A stretch of DNA of 9,705 bases from JBHIAG01 sp046758465 (GCA_046758465.1 JBHIAG010000082.1:1-9705), one strand, 5' to 3'. Shown: positions 1 through 6,459, counted from the first letter of the stretch. Numbers and translations: made by a program. The notes: generated by a model not told the origin, from the letters alone.

Positions 1-114
1 TCGCCTGTGCCTGAAGCCAGTCTGGTGGCACCGGCGTCTCGCCTGTGCCTGAAGCTAGTCTGGTGGCACCGGCGTCTCGCCTGCGCCTGAAGCCAGTCTG
101 GTGGCACCGGCCTC
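1..114. repeat. Three tandem 38-bp units containing REP half-sites
   Basis: Units at 1-38, 39-76 and 77-114 are nearly identical, differing only at C18/T56, T8 and T46/C84, and G36 and G74/C112. Each begins TCGCCTG and ends GGTGGCACCGG plus four bases. Every junction creates a CACCGGC(G/C)-TCT hairpin. The array starts at the window edge and may continue beyond it. Confidence 0.9.
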
Positions 115-123
115 TGGCCGGTG
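105..123. repeat. Perfect REP-like hairpin at the transposase gene 3' end
   Basis: CACCGGCC-TCT-GGCCGGTG is a perfect 8-bp stem. Compared with the 582-600 unit, the pair next to the loop is changed on both sides (G-C to C-G), so pairing is kept. It lies two bases from the transposase stop codon. Confidence 0.85.
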
Positions 124-125
124 GT

Positions 126-647
126 TCACCCGATCCAAAAATAGGGATATCCCCCCTCCGTTCTTGCCAAACCAGCTTTGACCGGGTTGTGTGCCATGTA
201 GAGCAATTTTTCTCTGAATTCTGCCTCATCCCGTACAATCCGATCGAAACTTTCATCCAGCCAGACCGTGCCCGCAGTTCTGCGATGCTTGTTCACCTGG
301 TGGGTGCTATAGCTTTTGACGCTGTGCAGGATTTCACCCAGTGCATACCACTGGTTTTTTCCGTGCGACAACGGTTGCGCCAGCAGGTGCGCATGATCCG
401 GCATGACAACGGCCGCATAAAGTCTCCATTTGCGCTGGTGCCAGTGGAGGCACGCAGCCAGAACTAGCCTCCTCTCTTCCTCCGACAGGGTGCCCCTCTT
501 CACTCTGAAAGTGACAAAGTAGGTCGCACCGCCCTGTTGCCAGTGGGGGAGGTTGCGGTGGGTTATCTGAATCTCGGAAGACACCGGCGAGACGCCGGTG
601 CCACCGATGGTTGTTTTTTTCTTCTTGCTTGTGGATTGGCGTCGCAT
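126..647 (-). CDS. REP-associated tyrosine transposase (RAYT, Y1/HUH family)
   Basis: The 173-residue protein matches the transposase_17/IS200-like RAYT family, single-strand nucleases that recognise REP hairpins. The HUH metal motif is HAH (85-87) in VVMPDHAHLL, and the nucleophile is probably Tyr113 in HSVKSYSTHQVNK. The C-terminal family signature WLDESFDRIVRDEAEFREKLLYMAHNPVKAGL is intact (129-160). The start at ATG 647 has AGGCGG eight bases upstream. Residues 17-22 (TGVSPV) are encoded by a perfect REP hairpin (582-600); a GTG at 584 is an alternative start, and homologous RAYTs often begin near the THRNLPHW motif (29-36). The C-terminus YPYFWIG is short and the stop lies two bases from another REP hairpin (105-123), so the end may have been trimmed. 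Possible activity: mobilisation of the local REPs, or domesticated. Confidence 0.9.
   Translation of the reverse strand: MRRQSTSKKKKTTIGGTGVSPVSSEIQITHRNLPHWQQGGATYFVTFRVKRGTLSEEERRLVLAACLHWHQRKWRLYAAVVMPDHAHLLAQPLSHGKNQWYALGEILHSVKSYSTHQVNKHRRTAGTVWLDESFDRIVRDEAEFREKLLYMAHNPVKAGLARTEGGYPYFWIG
582..600. repeat. Perfect REP-like hairpin inside the transposase gene
   Basis: CACCGGCG-AGA-CGCCGGTG forms an 8-bp perfect stem with a 3-base loop. It is inverted relative to the units at 29-123 and 6782-6800, whose loop reads TCT. Confidence 0.85.
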
Positions 648-698
648 CGTCAGCCGCCTAACGCTACCTCTTGCTCTGCATCTTGCTTGCCCGCCGCT

Positions 699-731
699 CG
701 TCCTGAGCCCCGAAGCGTCGGGGTCGAAGGG
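699..731. repeat. Dispersed palindromic repeat (CCTGAGC...TCGAAGG family)
   Basis: The core palindrome CCCCGA-AGCG-TCGGGG (708-723) is bracketed by TCCTGAGC and TCGAAGGG. The core differs by one base from CCCCGAAGCTTCGGGG in pheT (8085-8100). The flanks resemble the GAGCGGAGTCGAGGGG unit in pheS (9503-9518). Confidence 0.65.
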
Positions 732-750
732 TAGCCCTTTCTTCTCTGCC

Positions 751-784
751 CTGTTTTCTATCTTCTGTCTTCCGTTTTCTCTAC
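751..784. repeat. T-rich low-complexity patch after the permease gene
   Basis: CTGTTTTCTATCTTCT (751-766) matches CTGTTTTCTATTTTCT over the ymdB stop (5364-5379) at 15 of 16 positions. Further TTCTGTCTTCCGTTTTCT follows directly. Confidence 0.5.
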
Positions 785-834
785 TCGTAGCGGAGGCAGG
801 CCTGCCGGCCGTAGCTACTCATAGCGTAGGCAGG
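781..834 (-). repeat. Duplicated gene-end sequence around the permease stop codon
   Basis: On the minus strand CCTGCCTACGCTATGAGTAG (834-815) is repeated as CCTGCCTCCGCTACGAGTAG (800-781), 18 of 20 identical, at an offset of 34 bases. Both can be read as CLRYE-stop, but in different frames. The 12-bp palindrome GGCAGGCCTGCC (795-806) joins them. Confidence 0.8.
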
Positions 835-2077
835 TGATGGGATCCAGTCCGGCAGCGCGCCGAGCGGGATAGATGCCAGAACACAGCCCCACCCCCACCG
901 AGAGCGTAAAACCGATCGCCAGCCAGCCAAGCGAGACGCTGGCCGGCAGACTCTCAAACGCCCGGCGGATGACGAAGCTCCCCGCCACCCCCAGCAGGAT
1001 GCCGACCACACCCCCCAGGCTCGTGAGCGTAACCGCCTCGGTCAGAAACTGCCGCCGGATGTCCTTCTGCCGTGCCCCCACCGCTTTCCGCACCCCGATC
1101 TCCGCCGTGCGCTCGGTCACGCTCACCAGCATAATGTTCATCACCCCGATGCCGCCCACCAGCAGCGCAATCAAGGAGATGATGAACGTCAGGACGACGA
1201 TGGCACCCGTCAACTCGTCCCACAGCGCGCTCAGAAAATCCGGCGCCATGATTTCAAAGTCATCCTCGGCCGCCGCCACCACCCCGCGCCGCCGCCGCAG
1301 CAGCGAGATGACTTCGTCCTCAGCTTGCGCCAACTGCTTCGGGTCGGCCACCGCCACCGCGATCATCACCTCCTCGATTTCCGGCCAGAGCTTGACAAAG
1401 GTGCGGTAGGGGATGAAGACGAACTGGTCGAGTCCCGGGCCGCCAAACAGGCCCTGGTGGCGCTCGAATATTCCCAGCACCCGAAACTCCAGACCGTTCA
1501 GCCGCACCGTCTTCCCCACCGGGTCCTCCGGGCCAAACAGGGAGTCGGCAACAGCCAGCCCCAGCACGGCCACCCGCTCCCCATGCTCGTTCTCCCCGTG
1601 GGTGAACATCCGCCCCTCTTTGACCGCCATCACTGGGATGGCTTCCACCAGCTCCGGCTCGGCCCCGCGTACGAAAATATTCTCCACCATCTGGTTCCGG
1701 TAGCGTACTTCGTTCGCTTGGCCGAAGAAGACGGCGCGCGTCAGAAACGGCGTGGCGGTTTCCACCGTGGGGCACTGCTCCCGCAGCGCTATCGCATCCT
1801 CGTGGCTCAGGTACTTCCGCTGGCGGATCTTCTCCGGCATCCGCTCCAGACCCCTGGTCATCACCAGCGGAAAGCGCGTAACAAAGAACACCTTCGCCCC
1901 GATCTCCTGCACCTTGTCGGCGATATGCTGGTTCAGCCCGTGGATGACGGCCGCCACCGTGATCACCGACGTCACCCCGATGACGATCCCGAGCATGGTG
2001 AGCGCCGAGCGCAGCTTGTGGCTGCGAATCGTCCCGAACGCCGTCCGCAGATTTTCTTGCCACTCTGAATACGTCAT
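815..2077 (-). CDS. ABC transporter permease, MacB/FtsX type (second of pair)
   Basis: The 420-residue membrane protein is a paralogue of the preceding one with the same layout: helix 1 at about 26-46 (SALTMLGIVIGVTSVITVAA), a periplasmic domain (48-285), and helices at about 290-316, 351-371 and 383-403. It has the conserved GGIGVMNIMLVSVTERTAEIG and the ending IYPARRAAGLDPITCLRYE. The ATG at 2077 overlaps the upstream permease stop (ATGA), indicating coupled translation and probably a heterodimer; the open frame continuing upstream to 2479 is out-of-frame sequence of the first permease. The last codons lie in a segment partly repeated 34 bases downstream (781-800). No ATPase or adaptor gene follows; a transposase gene does, so the operon may be incomplete or the ATPase encoded elsewhere. 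Confidence 0.93.
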   Translation of the reverse strand: MTYSEWQENLRTAFGTIRSHKLRSALTMLGIVIGVTSVITVAAVIHGLNQHIADKVQEIGAKVFFVTRFPLVMTRGLERMPEKIRQRKYLSHEDAIALREQCPTVETATPFLTRAVFFGQANEVRYRNQMVENIFVRGAEPELVEAIPVMAVKEGRMFTHGENEHGERVAVLGLAVADSLFGPEDPVGKTVRLNGLEFRVLGIFERHQGLFGGPGLDQFVFIPYRTFVKLWPEIEEVMIAVAVADPKQLAQAEDEVISLLRRRRGVVAAAEDDFEIMAPDFLSALWDELTGAIVVLTFIISLIALLVGGIGVMNIMLVSVTERTAEIGVRKAVGARQKDIRRQFLTEAVTLTSLGGVVGILLGVAGSFVIRRAFESLPASVSLGWLAIGFTLSVGVGLCSGIYPARRAAGLDPITCLRYE

Positions 2078-3306
2078 TCCGTCCTCAACGCCGCCACCGG
2101 CTCGAGCCGGGCCGCCTGCAGCGCCGGGTAGAGCCCGAAGATGAGCGCAATCGCCGAGGAAAGCACAAAGCCCAGCACCGCCACCCACGCCTCGACGTCC
2201 GCCGGAAACGGCGTGAACGCCCGCAGCAGCACCGCAATCAAAAACCCCAGCATCACCCCCACCGCACCCCCCACCAGGCACAGCGTCCGCGCCTCCCGCA
2301 GAAAGTGCCGCAGGATGTCGCCCCGTGTGGCCCCCACCGACCGCCGCAACCCGATCTCTTTCGTCCGCTCCCGCACCGATACCAGCATGATGTTCATAAT
2401 CACGATCCCACCCGCCAGCGAGGCAATCGAAGAGATCAGCACAAACACCAGGAAGAACACGGCGCTGATGTCTTCCCACAACTCCAGATAAGTCTCGGCC
2501 GTCGCCATGTAGAAGTCGTCGGGCTGCTTGTAGGTCAGCGCGCGCTGCCGCCGCAGCAGCGTCCGCACCTGCTCCTGCGTCCGCGCCAGCTCCGCTTCCG
2601 AATAGGCCTGCACCATGAGCCGCAAGCTTCGCCGGGTGCCGTAGAGTTTCTGAAACGCCGTCAGGGGAATGATGACGTAGCTGTCCTGTTCCTGGCCCAG
2701 GACCGACCCGATCCGCTCGGCCCGCCCAATCACGCGGAACTCTTCCCCGCCAATCCGCACCCGCTTTCCCAATGGGTCAATGGTGGGGAAAAGCTCCTCC
2801 ACCACGTTGTCGCCGAGCACCAAGACATGCGCCGCCCCTTGCTCTTCGCTGGGCGTAAAGTAGCGCCCGGCGACCAGGTCGAGTGTAGTGATGCTGGCCA
2901 TCTCCGCCGTCTCCCCGCGAATCTCGACATCGACCAGACTCTGCGCACCCGACCACACCCGCCCCTGGGTCCGCACCACCGCGCCTACCGCCCGGCATCC
3001 CGAAATTTCCCGACACCCCGCCGCCACGGCCTCCCAGTCGGCCCGCACCAGGTCCTTGTTCCGCAGCGCCTTCATAAATTCGTCAAAGTTGGTGATCACC
3101 AACGGCACCTTGGCCACCTCAAATACGTTCGTGCCCAAGTTGGCAATCTTTTCCTTCACGTAGGTGTTGGCGCCCTGGATGATGGTCATCACCAGGATGA
3201 GCGAGCTGACCCCAATGATCAGCCCCAGCAGAGTCAAGGTCGTGCGCAGCTTGCGCGCTGCCAGCGCTGCCAGCGCCTGCCCCACCGTGTCCCGCACGTC
3301 CATCAT
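2074..3306 (-). CDS. ABC transporter permease, MacB/FtsX type (first of pair)
   Basis: The 410-residue inner-membrane protein has the MacB permease plan: one N-terminal membrane segment (about 24-44), a large periplasmic domain (48-275), and three C-terminal segments (about 281-306, 341-363, 372-393) making an FtsX domain. Family marks include RKLRTTLTLLGLIIGVSSLI near the start, MNIMLVSVRERTKEIGLRRSVGAT after the second segment, and the ending LYPALQAARLEPVAALRTE. The frame extends to a TTG at 3366 inside dtd, but the ATG pair at 3306/3303 places the first helix normally; GGAGG lies 14 bases upstream, rather far. It overlaps the next permease gene by 4 bases. MacB-type permeases need an ATPase, and none is fused or visible here. 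Substrate unknown; efflux or lipoprotein-type mechanotransmission is a family-based guess. Confidence 0.93.
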   Translation of the reverse strand: MMDVRDTVGQALAALAARKLRTTLTLLGLIIGVSSLILVMTIIQGANTYVKEKIANLGTNVFEVAKVPLVITNFDEFMKALRNKDLVRADWEAVAAGCREISGCRAVGAVVRTQGRVWSGAQSLVDVEIRGETAEMASITTLDLVAGRYFTPSEEQGAAHVLVLGDNVVEELFPTIDPLGKRVRIGGEEFRVIGRAERIGSVLGQEQDSYVIIPLTAFQKLYGTRRSLRLMVQAYSEAELARTQEQVRTLLRRQRALTYKQPDDFYMATAETYLELWEDISAVFFLVFVLISSIASLAGGIVIMNIMLVSVRERTKEIGLRRSVGATRGDILRHFLREARTLCLVGGAVGVMLGFLIAVLLRAFTPFPADVEAWVAVLGFVLSSAIALIFGLYPALQAARLEPVAALRTE

Positions 3307-3340
3307 CGCGAGCCCGTGTGCCTCCTCTGCCTCCCCCGTT

Positions 3341-3793
3341 TCAGAATGGCTCTGCGCCACTCGCAAGCAGCAGTGTCACGGGACCGTCGTTGACCAACTC
3401 CGCCGCCATCCGCGCCTGAAAGACTCCCGTCGCCACACGCACGCCGCGGGCGCGCAGACCCTCCACAAACCGCTCGTAGAGCGCTCGCGCCGACTCCGCC
3501 GGGGCCGCGCGGTCGAAGCTCGGACGACGCCCTTTGCGGCAGTCGCCGTAAAGCGTAAACTGCGATACCGCCAACACCGCCCCGCCTACCTCGCCCAGTG
3601 CCAAATTCATCTTCCCCGCGGCATCATCAAACACGCGCAACCCGGCAACTTTTTCCGCCAGGTAGTCAGCCGCCTCCGGGCTATCCTCGCGCGCCACCCC
3701 GAGCAGGACGAACAAGCCGCGGGCAATTTCGCCCTGCACCTGCCCCTCCACCCGCACGCGCGCTTCCGAAACTCGTTGCACCACCGCCCGCAT
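3341..3793 (-). CDS. dtd: D-aminoacyl-tRNA deacylase
   Basis: This cytoplasmic enzyme hydrolyses D-amino acids (and glycine mischarged on tRNA-Ala) from tRNA. The 150-residue length is exactly typical. The start at ATG 3793 is preceded by a strong GGAGGAGGGG ribosome site and gives MRAVVQRVSEARV, the family's N-terminus; the frame stays open upstream to 3856 but that part is leader. Signature motifs are SQFTLYGD (77-84), KGRRPSF (87-93) and NDGPVT (135-140), which contains the cross-subunit Gly-cisPro motif and the conserved Thr. The gene lies 146 bases after ffh with its own likely promoter. The next gene starts 34 bases after its stop, so dtd probably heads an operon with the two permeases, though no functional link is evident. 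Confidence 0.96.
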   Translation of the reverse strand: MRAVVQRVSEARVRVEGQVQGEIARGLFVLLGVAREDSPEAADYLAEKVAGLRVFDDAAGKMNLALGEVGGAVLAVSQFTLYGDCRKGRRPSFDRAAPAESARALYERFVEGLRARGVRVATGVFQARMAAELVNDGPVTLLLASGAEPF

Positions 3794-3867
3794 CACCCCT
3801 CCTCCGAGGCTGATCCCCGCACACACCGAGCACCCAGGCCAAGGCCTGCAGGCCATTTCCCACTAGC

Positions 3868-3896
3868 ATTGTGGCGTGAGCCGAGCAGAGGGTCAA
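3868..3896 (-). promoter_or_regulatory. Predicted sigma70-type promoter of dtd and the permease genes
   Basis: TTGACC (3896-3891) and CACAAT (3873-3868) are spaced by 17 bases on the minus strand, 5 of 6 and 4 of 6 to consensus. Transcription would start near 3861, leaving a leader of roughly 68 bases before the dtd ATG. The leader contains the 12-bp palindrome GGCCTGCAGGCC (3843-3854). The -35 box equals that predicted for the 6S RNA. Confidence 0.4.
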
Positions 3897-3939
3897 TCCA
3901 GGCGGAAAGCGGGGGCACGGCCTTCGCGGCGGCGCGAGT

Positions 3940-5277
3940 TCACGGCAGTCTCGACAGCCCCAGCCGCCGCGCCAACCCTGCGGGTGCGCCCCGGCCCCCC
4001 TTCATCGTCTTCATCATCCGCCGCATCGCCGCAAACTGCCGCAGCACCTGGTTCACCTGCTGCACGCTGGTGCCGCTGCCCCGCGCAATCCGCCGCCGGC
4101 GTTTGCCGTCAATGATCTGCGGGCGACGCCGCTCTTTCGGGGTCATTGAATCAATGATTGCCTCCAGGGGCACCAGCTTGTGCTCGTCGGCCTCCACGCC
4201 CGGGACCTGGCTCATCCCCGGAATCATCGCCAGCACCTGGTCGAGCGGCCCCATCCCCCGCAACGCCCGCAACTGCTCGCGGAAGTCCTCCAGCGTGAAC
4301 TCAGCCGTGCGCAGTTTCTTTTCGAGCTCTTCCGCCTTCTTGCGCTCCACCACCTCTTCCGCGCGCTCGATTAGCGATAGCACGTCGCCCATCCCCAGGA
4401 TGCGGCTCACGATGCGGTCGGGGTGGAACACCTCCAGTTGGTCGTACTTTTCCCCCACGCCGATGAACTTGATGGGCTGGCCGGTTACGCCGCGGATGGA
4501 AAGCGCCGCCCCGCCCCGCGCGTCTCCGTCGAGCTTCGTCAGGATGACGCCCGTGAGGCTGAGGCGCGCATGGAAGGTCTCGGCGCTGCGCACCGCATCC
4601 TGGCCCGTCATCGCGTCGGCCACCAACAGCGTCTCCACCGGCCCGGCCGCCCGCTTCATCTCCTCGAGCTCGCCCATCAACTCCTCGTCCACGTGCAACC
4701 GCCCCTGCGTGTCCACCAGGATGACGTCGTGAGCGGAAAGCTCCGCCTCCCGCCGTGCCCCCTTGAGCAGCCCCAGAGGAGAATCTGACTCGCCTCCCGC
4801 GTAGCAGGGCAGATTCACCGCGTGCGCGATTTGCGCCAATTGCGCGCGGGCCGCCGGCCGCCGGACGTCAGTCGAAACCGCCAGCGGCCGGTGACCGCTC
4901 TTCACCAACCACCGACCCACCTTGCCCGTTGTCGTGGTTTTGCCTGAGCCCTGCAAGCCCACCAGAAAAATGACCGAGGGCGGCTTCTTCGCCAGTGTCA
5001 GCCGCGCCGGCTCACGCCCCAGCAAGTCCAGCAGCGCGTCACGCACGATTTTCACCACTTGCTGGTCGGGCGACAGTGACAACAGTACTTCCTGTCCCAG
5101 CGCCTTGCCACGGATGCGCTCGATGAGCTCACCCACCAGCCGGAAATGCACGTCAGCTTCCAGCAGCGCTACCCGTATCTCCCGCAGCGCCTGGTTGACG
5201 TGCTCCTCCGACAGCTTCCCCTCGCCCCGCAGCGCTTTGAACACCCGCCCCAGCTTTTCTGTCAGCGCCTCAAACAT
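3940..5277 (-). CDS. ffh: Signal recognition particle protein Ffh (SRP54)
   Basis: This GTPase binds 4.5S/SRP RNA and signal sequences and delivers ribosome-nascent chains to FtsY at the membrane. I chose ATG at 5277 (445 aa, MFEALTEKLGRVF) over an in-frame TTG at 5283; AGG nine bases upstream serves as ribosome site. Residues 1-90 form the N domain. The G domain has P-loop GLQGSGKTTTT (107-117), STDVRRPAA, a G3 motif DTQGR (189-193), TKLDG (247-251) and GVGEK (273-277). The M domain starts near 300 with a methionine-rich MGPLDQVLAMIPGM segment and an RNA-binding RRRRIARGSG (393-402), ending in RRMMKTMKGG. The usual G3 is DTAGR; Gln replaces Ala here. TACAAT (5349-5344) is a possible -10 upstream, but no good -35 is seen. 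The SRP RNA gene is not in the window. Confidence 0.97.
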   Translation of the reverse strand: MFEALTEKLGRVFKALRGEGKLSEEHVNQALREIRVALLEADVHFRLVGELIERIRGKALGQEVLLSLSPDQQVVKIVRDALLDLLGREPARLTLAKKPPSVIFLVGLQGSGKTTTTGKVGRWLVKSGHRPLAVSTDVRRPAARAQLAQIAHAVNLPCYAGGESDSPLGLLKGARREAELSAHDVILVDTQGRLHVDEELMGELEEMKRAAGPVETLLVADAMTGQDAVRSAETFHARLSLTGVILTKLDGDARGGAALSIRGVTGQPIKFIGVGEKYDQLEVFHPDRIVSRILGMGDVLSLIERAEEVVERKKAEELEKKLRTAEFTLEDFREQLRALRGMGPLDQVLAMIPGMSQVPGVEADEHKLVPLEAIIDSMTPKERRRPQIIDGKRRRRIARGSGTSVQQVNQVLRQFAAMRRMMKTMKGGRGAPAGLARRLGLSRLP

Positions 5278-5370
5278 AGCCAACCTAAATTCGAAATCAG
5301 AAAAGCGTTACCCTCGCTCGGGCCAACGTCCGCGCAGAGTGGAATTGTAACTGCCCGGGAGTTCTGTTTT

Positions 5371-6165
5371 CTATTTTCTATCCTGGCCCAGCGCGAAGCG
5401 CTCGATGCGGTGGGCGCGGCCAGTCGCCTCATCAATCTCGAGCAGCACGCCGCAGAGCTGCACATCCTCTTCGGCTACCTCCAGCCGGGTGGGCAGGCTG
5501 GTCAGGAAGCGCCGCAGCACGCCCTCCGTCGCGTTCCCGATGACGCCCCCGTACGGCCCCGTCATCCCCACGTCGGTCAGATAGGCAGTGCCGCCAGGAA
5601 GAATTTTTTCATCGGCGGTGGGCACATGCGTATGCGTACCCAGCACCGCCGACACCCGGCCGTCCAGATAGAAGCCCATCGCCTGCTTCTCCGAGGTGGT
5701 CTCGGCATGCATGTCCACAACGATAACCTTGATTTCGCGCGGCAGCCCCTCCAGCAGCCGGTCGGCGGTCTTGAACGGGCAGTCAATGTCCGGCATGAAC
5801 ACCCGTCCCTGCAAGTTCAGCACCGCGCACGCCACACCCGTGGGCGTCTGGGCGAGGTAGAGGCCGGTGCCCGGCGCGCGGGGATAGTTCGCCGGCCGCA
5901 GCAAGCGCCCGTTCGCCGCCCCGTGCTCGAAGTAGGGCAGGATCTCCTTGCGGTCCCAGATGTGGTTGCCGCTGGTCAGCACGTCAATGCCGGCCCCGAG
6001 CAACTCCTCCACCAGCGGCGGCGTAATCCCGATCCCGGCGGCCGCATTCTCGCAGTTGGCCACCACCAGCGCCGGCTGCTGCGCGGCCACCAGCGCCGGC
6101 AATTTCTCGGCCACCACCCGCCGCCCCGGACGCCCAAAAATGTCGCCGATGAACAGGATGCGCAT
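5371..6165 (-). CDS. ymdB: YmdB/TIGR00282-type calcineurin-like metallophosphoesterase
   Basis: The 264-residue product matches a family of dimetal phosphoesterases whose Bacillus member YmdB hydrolyses 2',3'-cyclic nucleotides and affects biofilm and motility gene expression. The role in this organism is inferred. Visible metal-binding motifs in order are GDIFG (Asp8), CENAAAG (Asn40), SGNHIWD (Asn67, His68), DMHAETTSEK (Asp151, His153) and GTHTHVPTAD (His178, His180), followed by TDVGMTGP. Length and motif order are typical, and there is no signal peptide, so it is cytoplasmic. The ATG start at 6165 gives the family's usual MRILFIGDI beginning; only a weak GAGCGG ribosome site precedes it. 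In many genomes ymdB sits beside rny and near 6S RNA; 6S is here but rny is not. The last codons and stop lie in a T-rich repeat (5364-5381). Confidence 0.95.
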   Translation of the reverse strand: MRILFIGDIFGRPGRRVVAEKLPALVAAQQPALVVANCENAAAGIGITPPLVEELLGAGIDVLTSGNHIWDRKEILPYFEHGAANGRLLRPANYPRAPGTGLYLAQTPTGVACAVLNLQGRVFMPDIDCPFKTADRLLEGLPREIKVIVVDMHAETTSEKQAMGFYLDGRVSAVLGTHTHVPTADEKILPGGTAYLTDVGMTGPYGGVIGNATEGVLRRFLTSLPTRLEVAEEDVQLCGVLLEIDEATGRAHRIERFALGQDRK

Positions 6166-6278
6166 GGAACCGCTCAGTGTAGCAGAGGCAAGCGCGGCCG
6201 TGCAGTCCGGAGCGTCTGGCCGTGGTGTCCTAGTTTGCGGGAAAGTGGTTGCGCCTGTGTGTAGCTAGCCGGCGAAGG

Positions 6279-6396
6279 TTCAACCCCGTGCCTGCCTGCG
6301 GCAAGCAGGGCTCCTGCCTGCCCGTCCCTGCCTACCGCAGGCAGGCGCAGGCGGGCCACGGGGCCCAGCGATCCCGCTCTGCGGGACTGGGTTGAA
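6279..6396. repeat. Compound inverted-repeat element between 6S RNA and ymdB
   Basis: The outer ends are TTCAACCC (6279-6286) and GGGTTGAA (6389-6396). Inside are CCCCGTG (6284-6290) against CACGGGG (6357-6363), CCTGCCTGCGG (6291-6301) against CCGCAGGCAGG (6335-6345, 11 bp perfect), and a hairpin in which CCCAG and TCCCGC (6364-6377, separated by a CGA bulge) pair with GCGGGA and CTGGG around a TCT loop. No open gene crosses it. The CCTGCC/GGCAGG arms recur in pheT and at the permease gene end, so it is probably a composite of dispersed repeats. Confidence 0.7.
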
Positions 6397-6420
6397 CGGA
6401 ATTAGAAGACGACGCGTCTG

Positions 6421-6459
6421 GCCTGCGGAGGGAATAAAAAATGGAGTACGTCCGCAGGC
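6421..6459 (-). repeat. 9-bp perfect inverted repeat straddling the 6S 3' end
   Basis: GCCTGCGGA (6459-6451) and TCCGCAGGC (6429-6421) are exact reverse complements with 21 bases between. The first arm belongs to the 3' strand of 6S RNA; the second lies just beyond its U tract. It can form only in transcripts that read through the 6S end. Confidence 0.6.
6436..6448 (-). terminator. 3' end of 6S RNA: terminal stem arm plus U tract
   Basis: TACTCC (6448-6443), the 3' arm of the long closing stem, is followed by A and six T residues (6441-6436). This would act like an intrinsic terminator or set the mature 3' end. The stem is closed over the whole RNA rather than being a compact hairpin, so termination efficiency is uncertain. 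Confidence 0.5.

Noticed and set aside
1..114. Possible CRISPR array at the left edge
   Set aside because: The 38-bp units are directly adjacent with no variable spacers, and they contain REP hairpins, so this is a simple tandem repeat.
708..723. Intrinsic terminator for the permease operon
   Set aside because: The GC palindrome has no T tract on its 3' side on the minus strand, and the same palindrome occurs inside pheT, so it is a dispersed repeat.
2078..2479. 134-residue N-terminal extension of the second permease
   Set aside because: It is the first permease gene read in another frame; the ATG at 2077 gives the correct family N-terminus and an ATGA overlap.
2305..3393. Long plus-strand frame of 362 codons
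   Set aside because: It is antisense to the first permease gene, rich in His, Pro and Arg from codon-position bias, with no family resemblance.
3843..3854. Palindrome GGCCTGCAGGCC upstream of dtd as an operator
   Set aside because: It is a single short GC-rich palindrome resembling the local CCTGC/GCAGG repeats, with no second site or adjacent regulator gene.
3794..3856. Upstream extension of dtd by 21 codons
   Set aside because: The internal ATG at 3793 has a strong GGAGG site and yields the exact 150-residue family length.
3164..4732. Long plus-strand frame of 522 codons
   Set aside because: It runs antisense to well-supported dtd and ffh, has repetitive low-complexity composition and no recognisable domain. 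Such shadows are common in GC-rich DNA.
5146..6264. Plus-strand frame of 372 codons across ffh and ymdB
   Set aside because: It is antisense to two conserved genes and crosses their intergenic gap, so it is a composition artefact.
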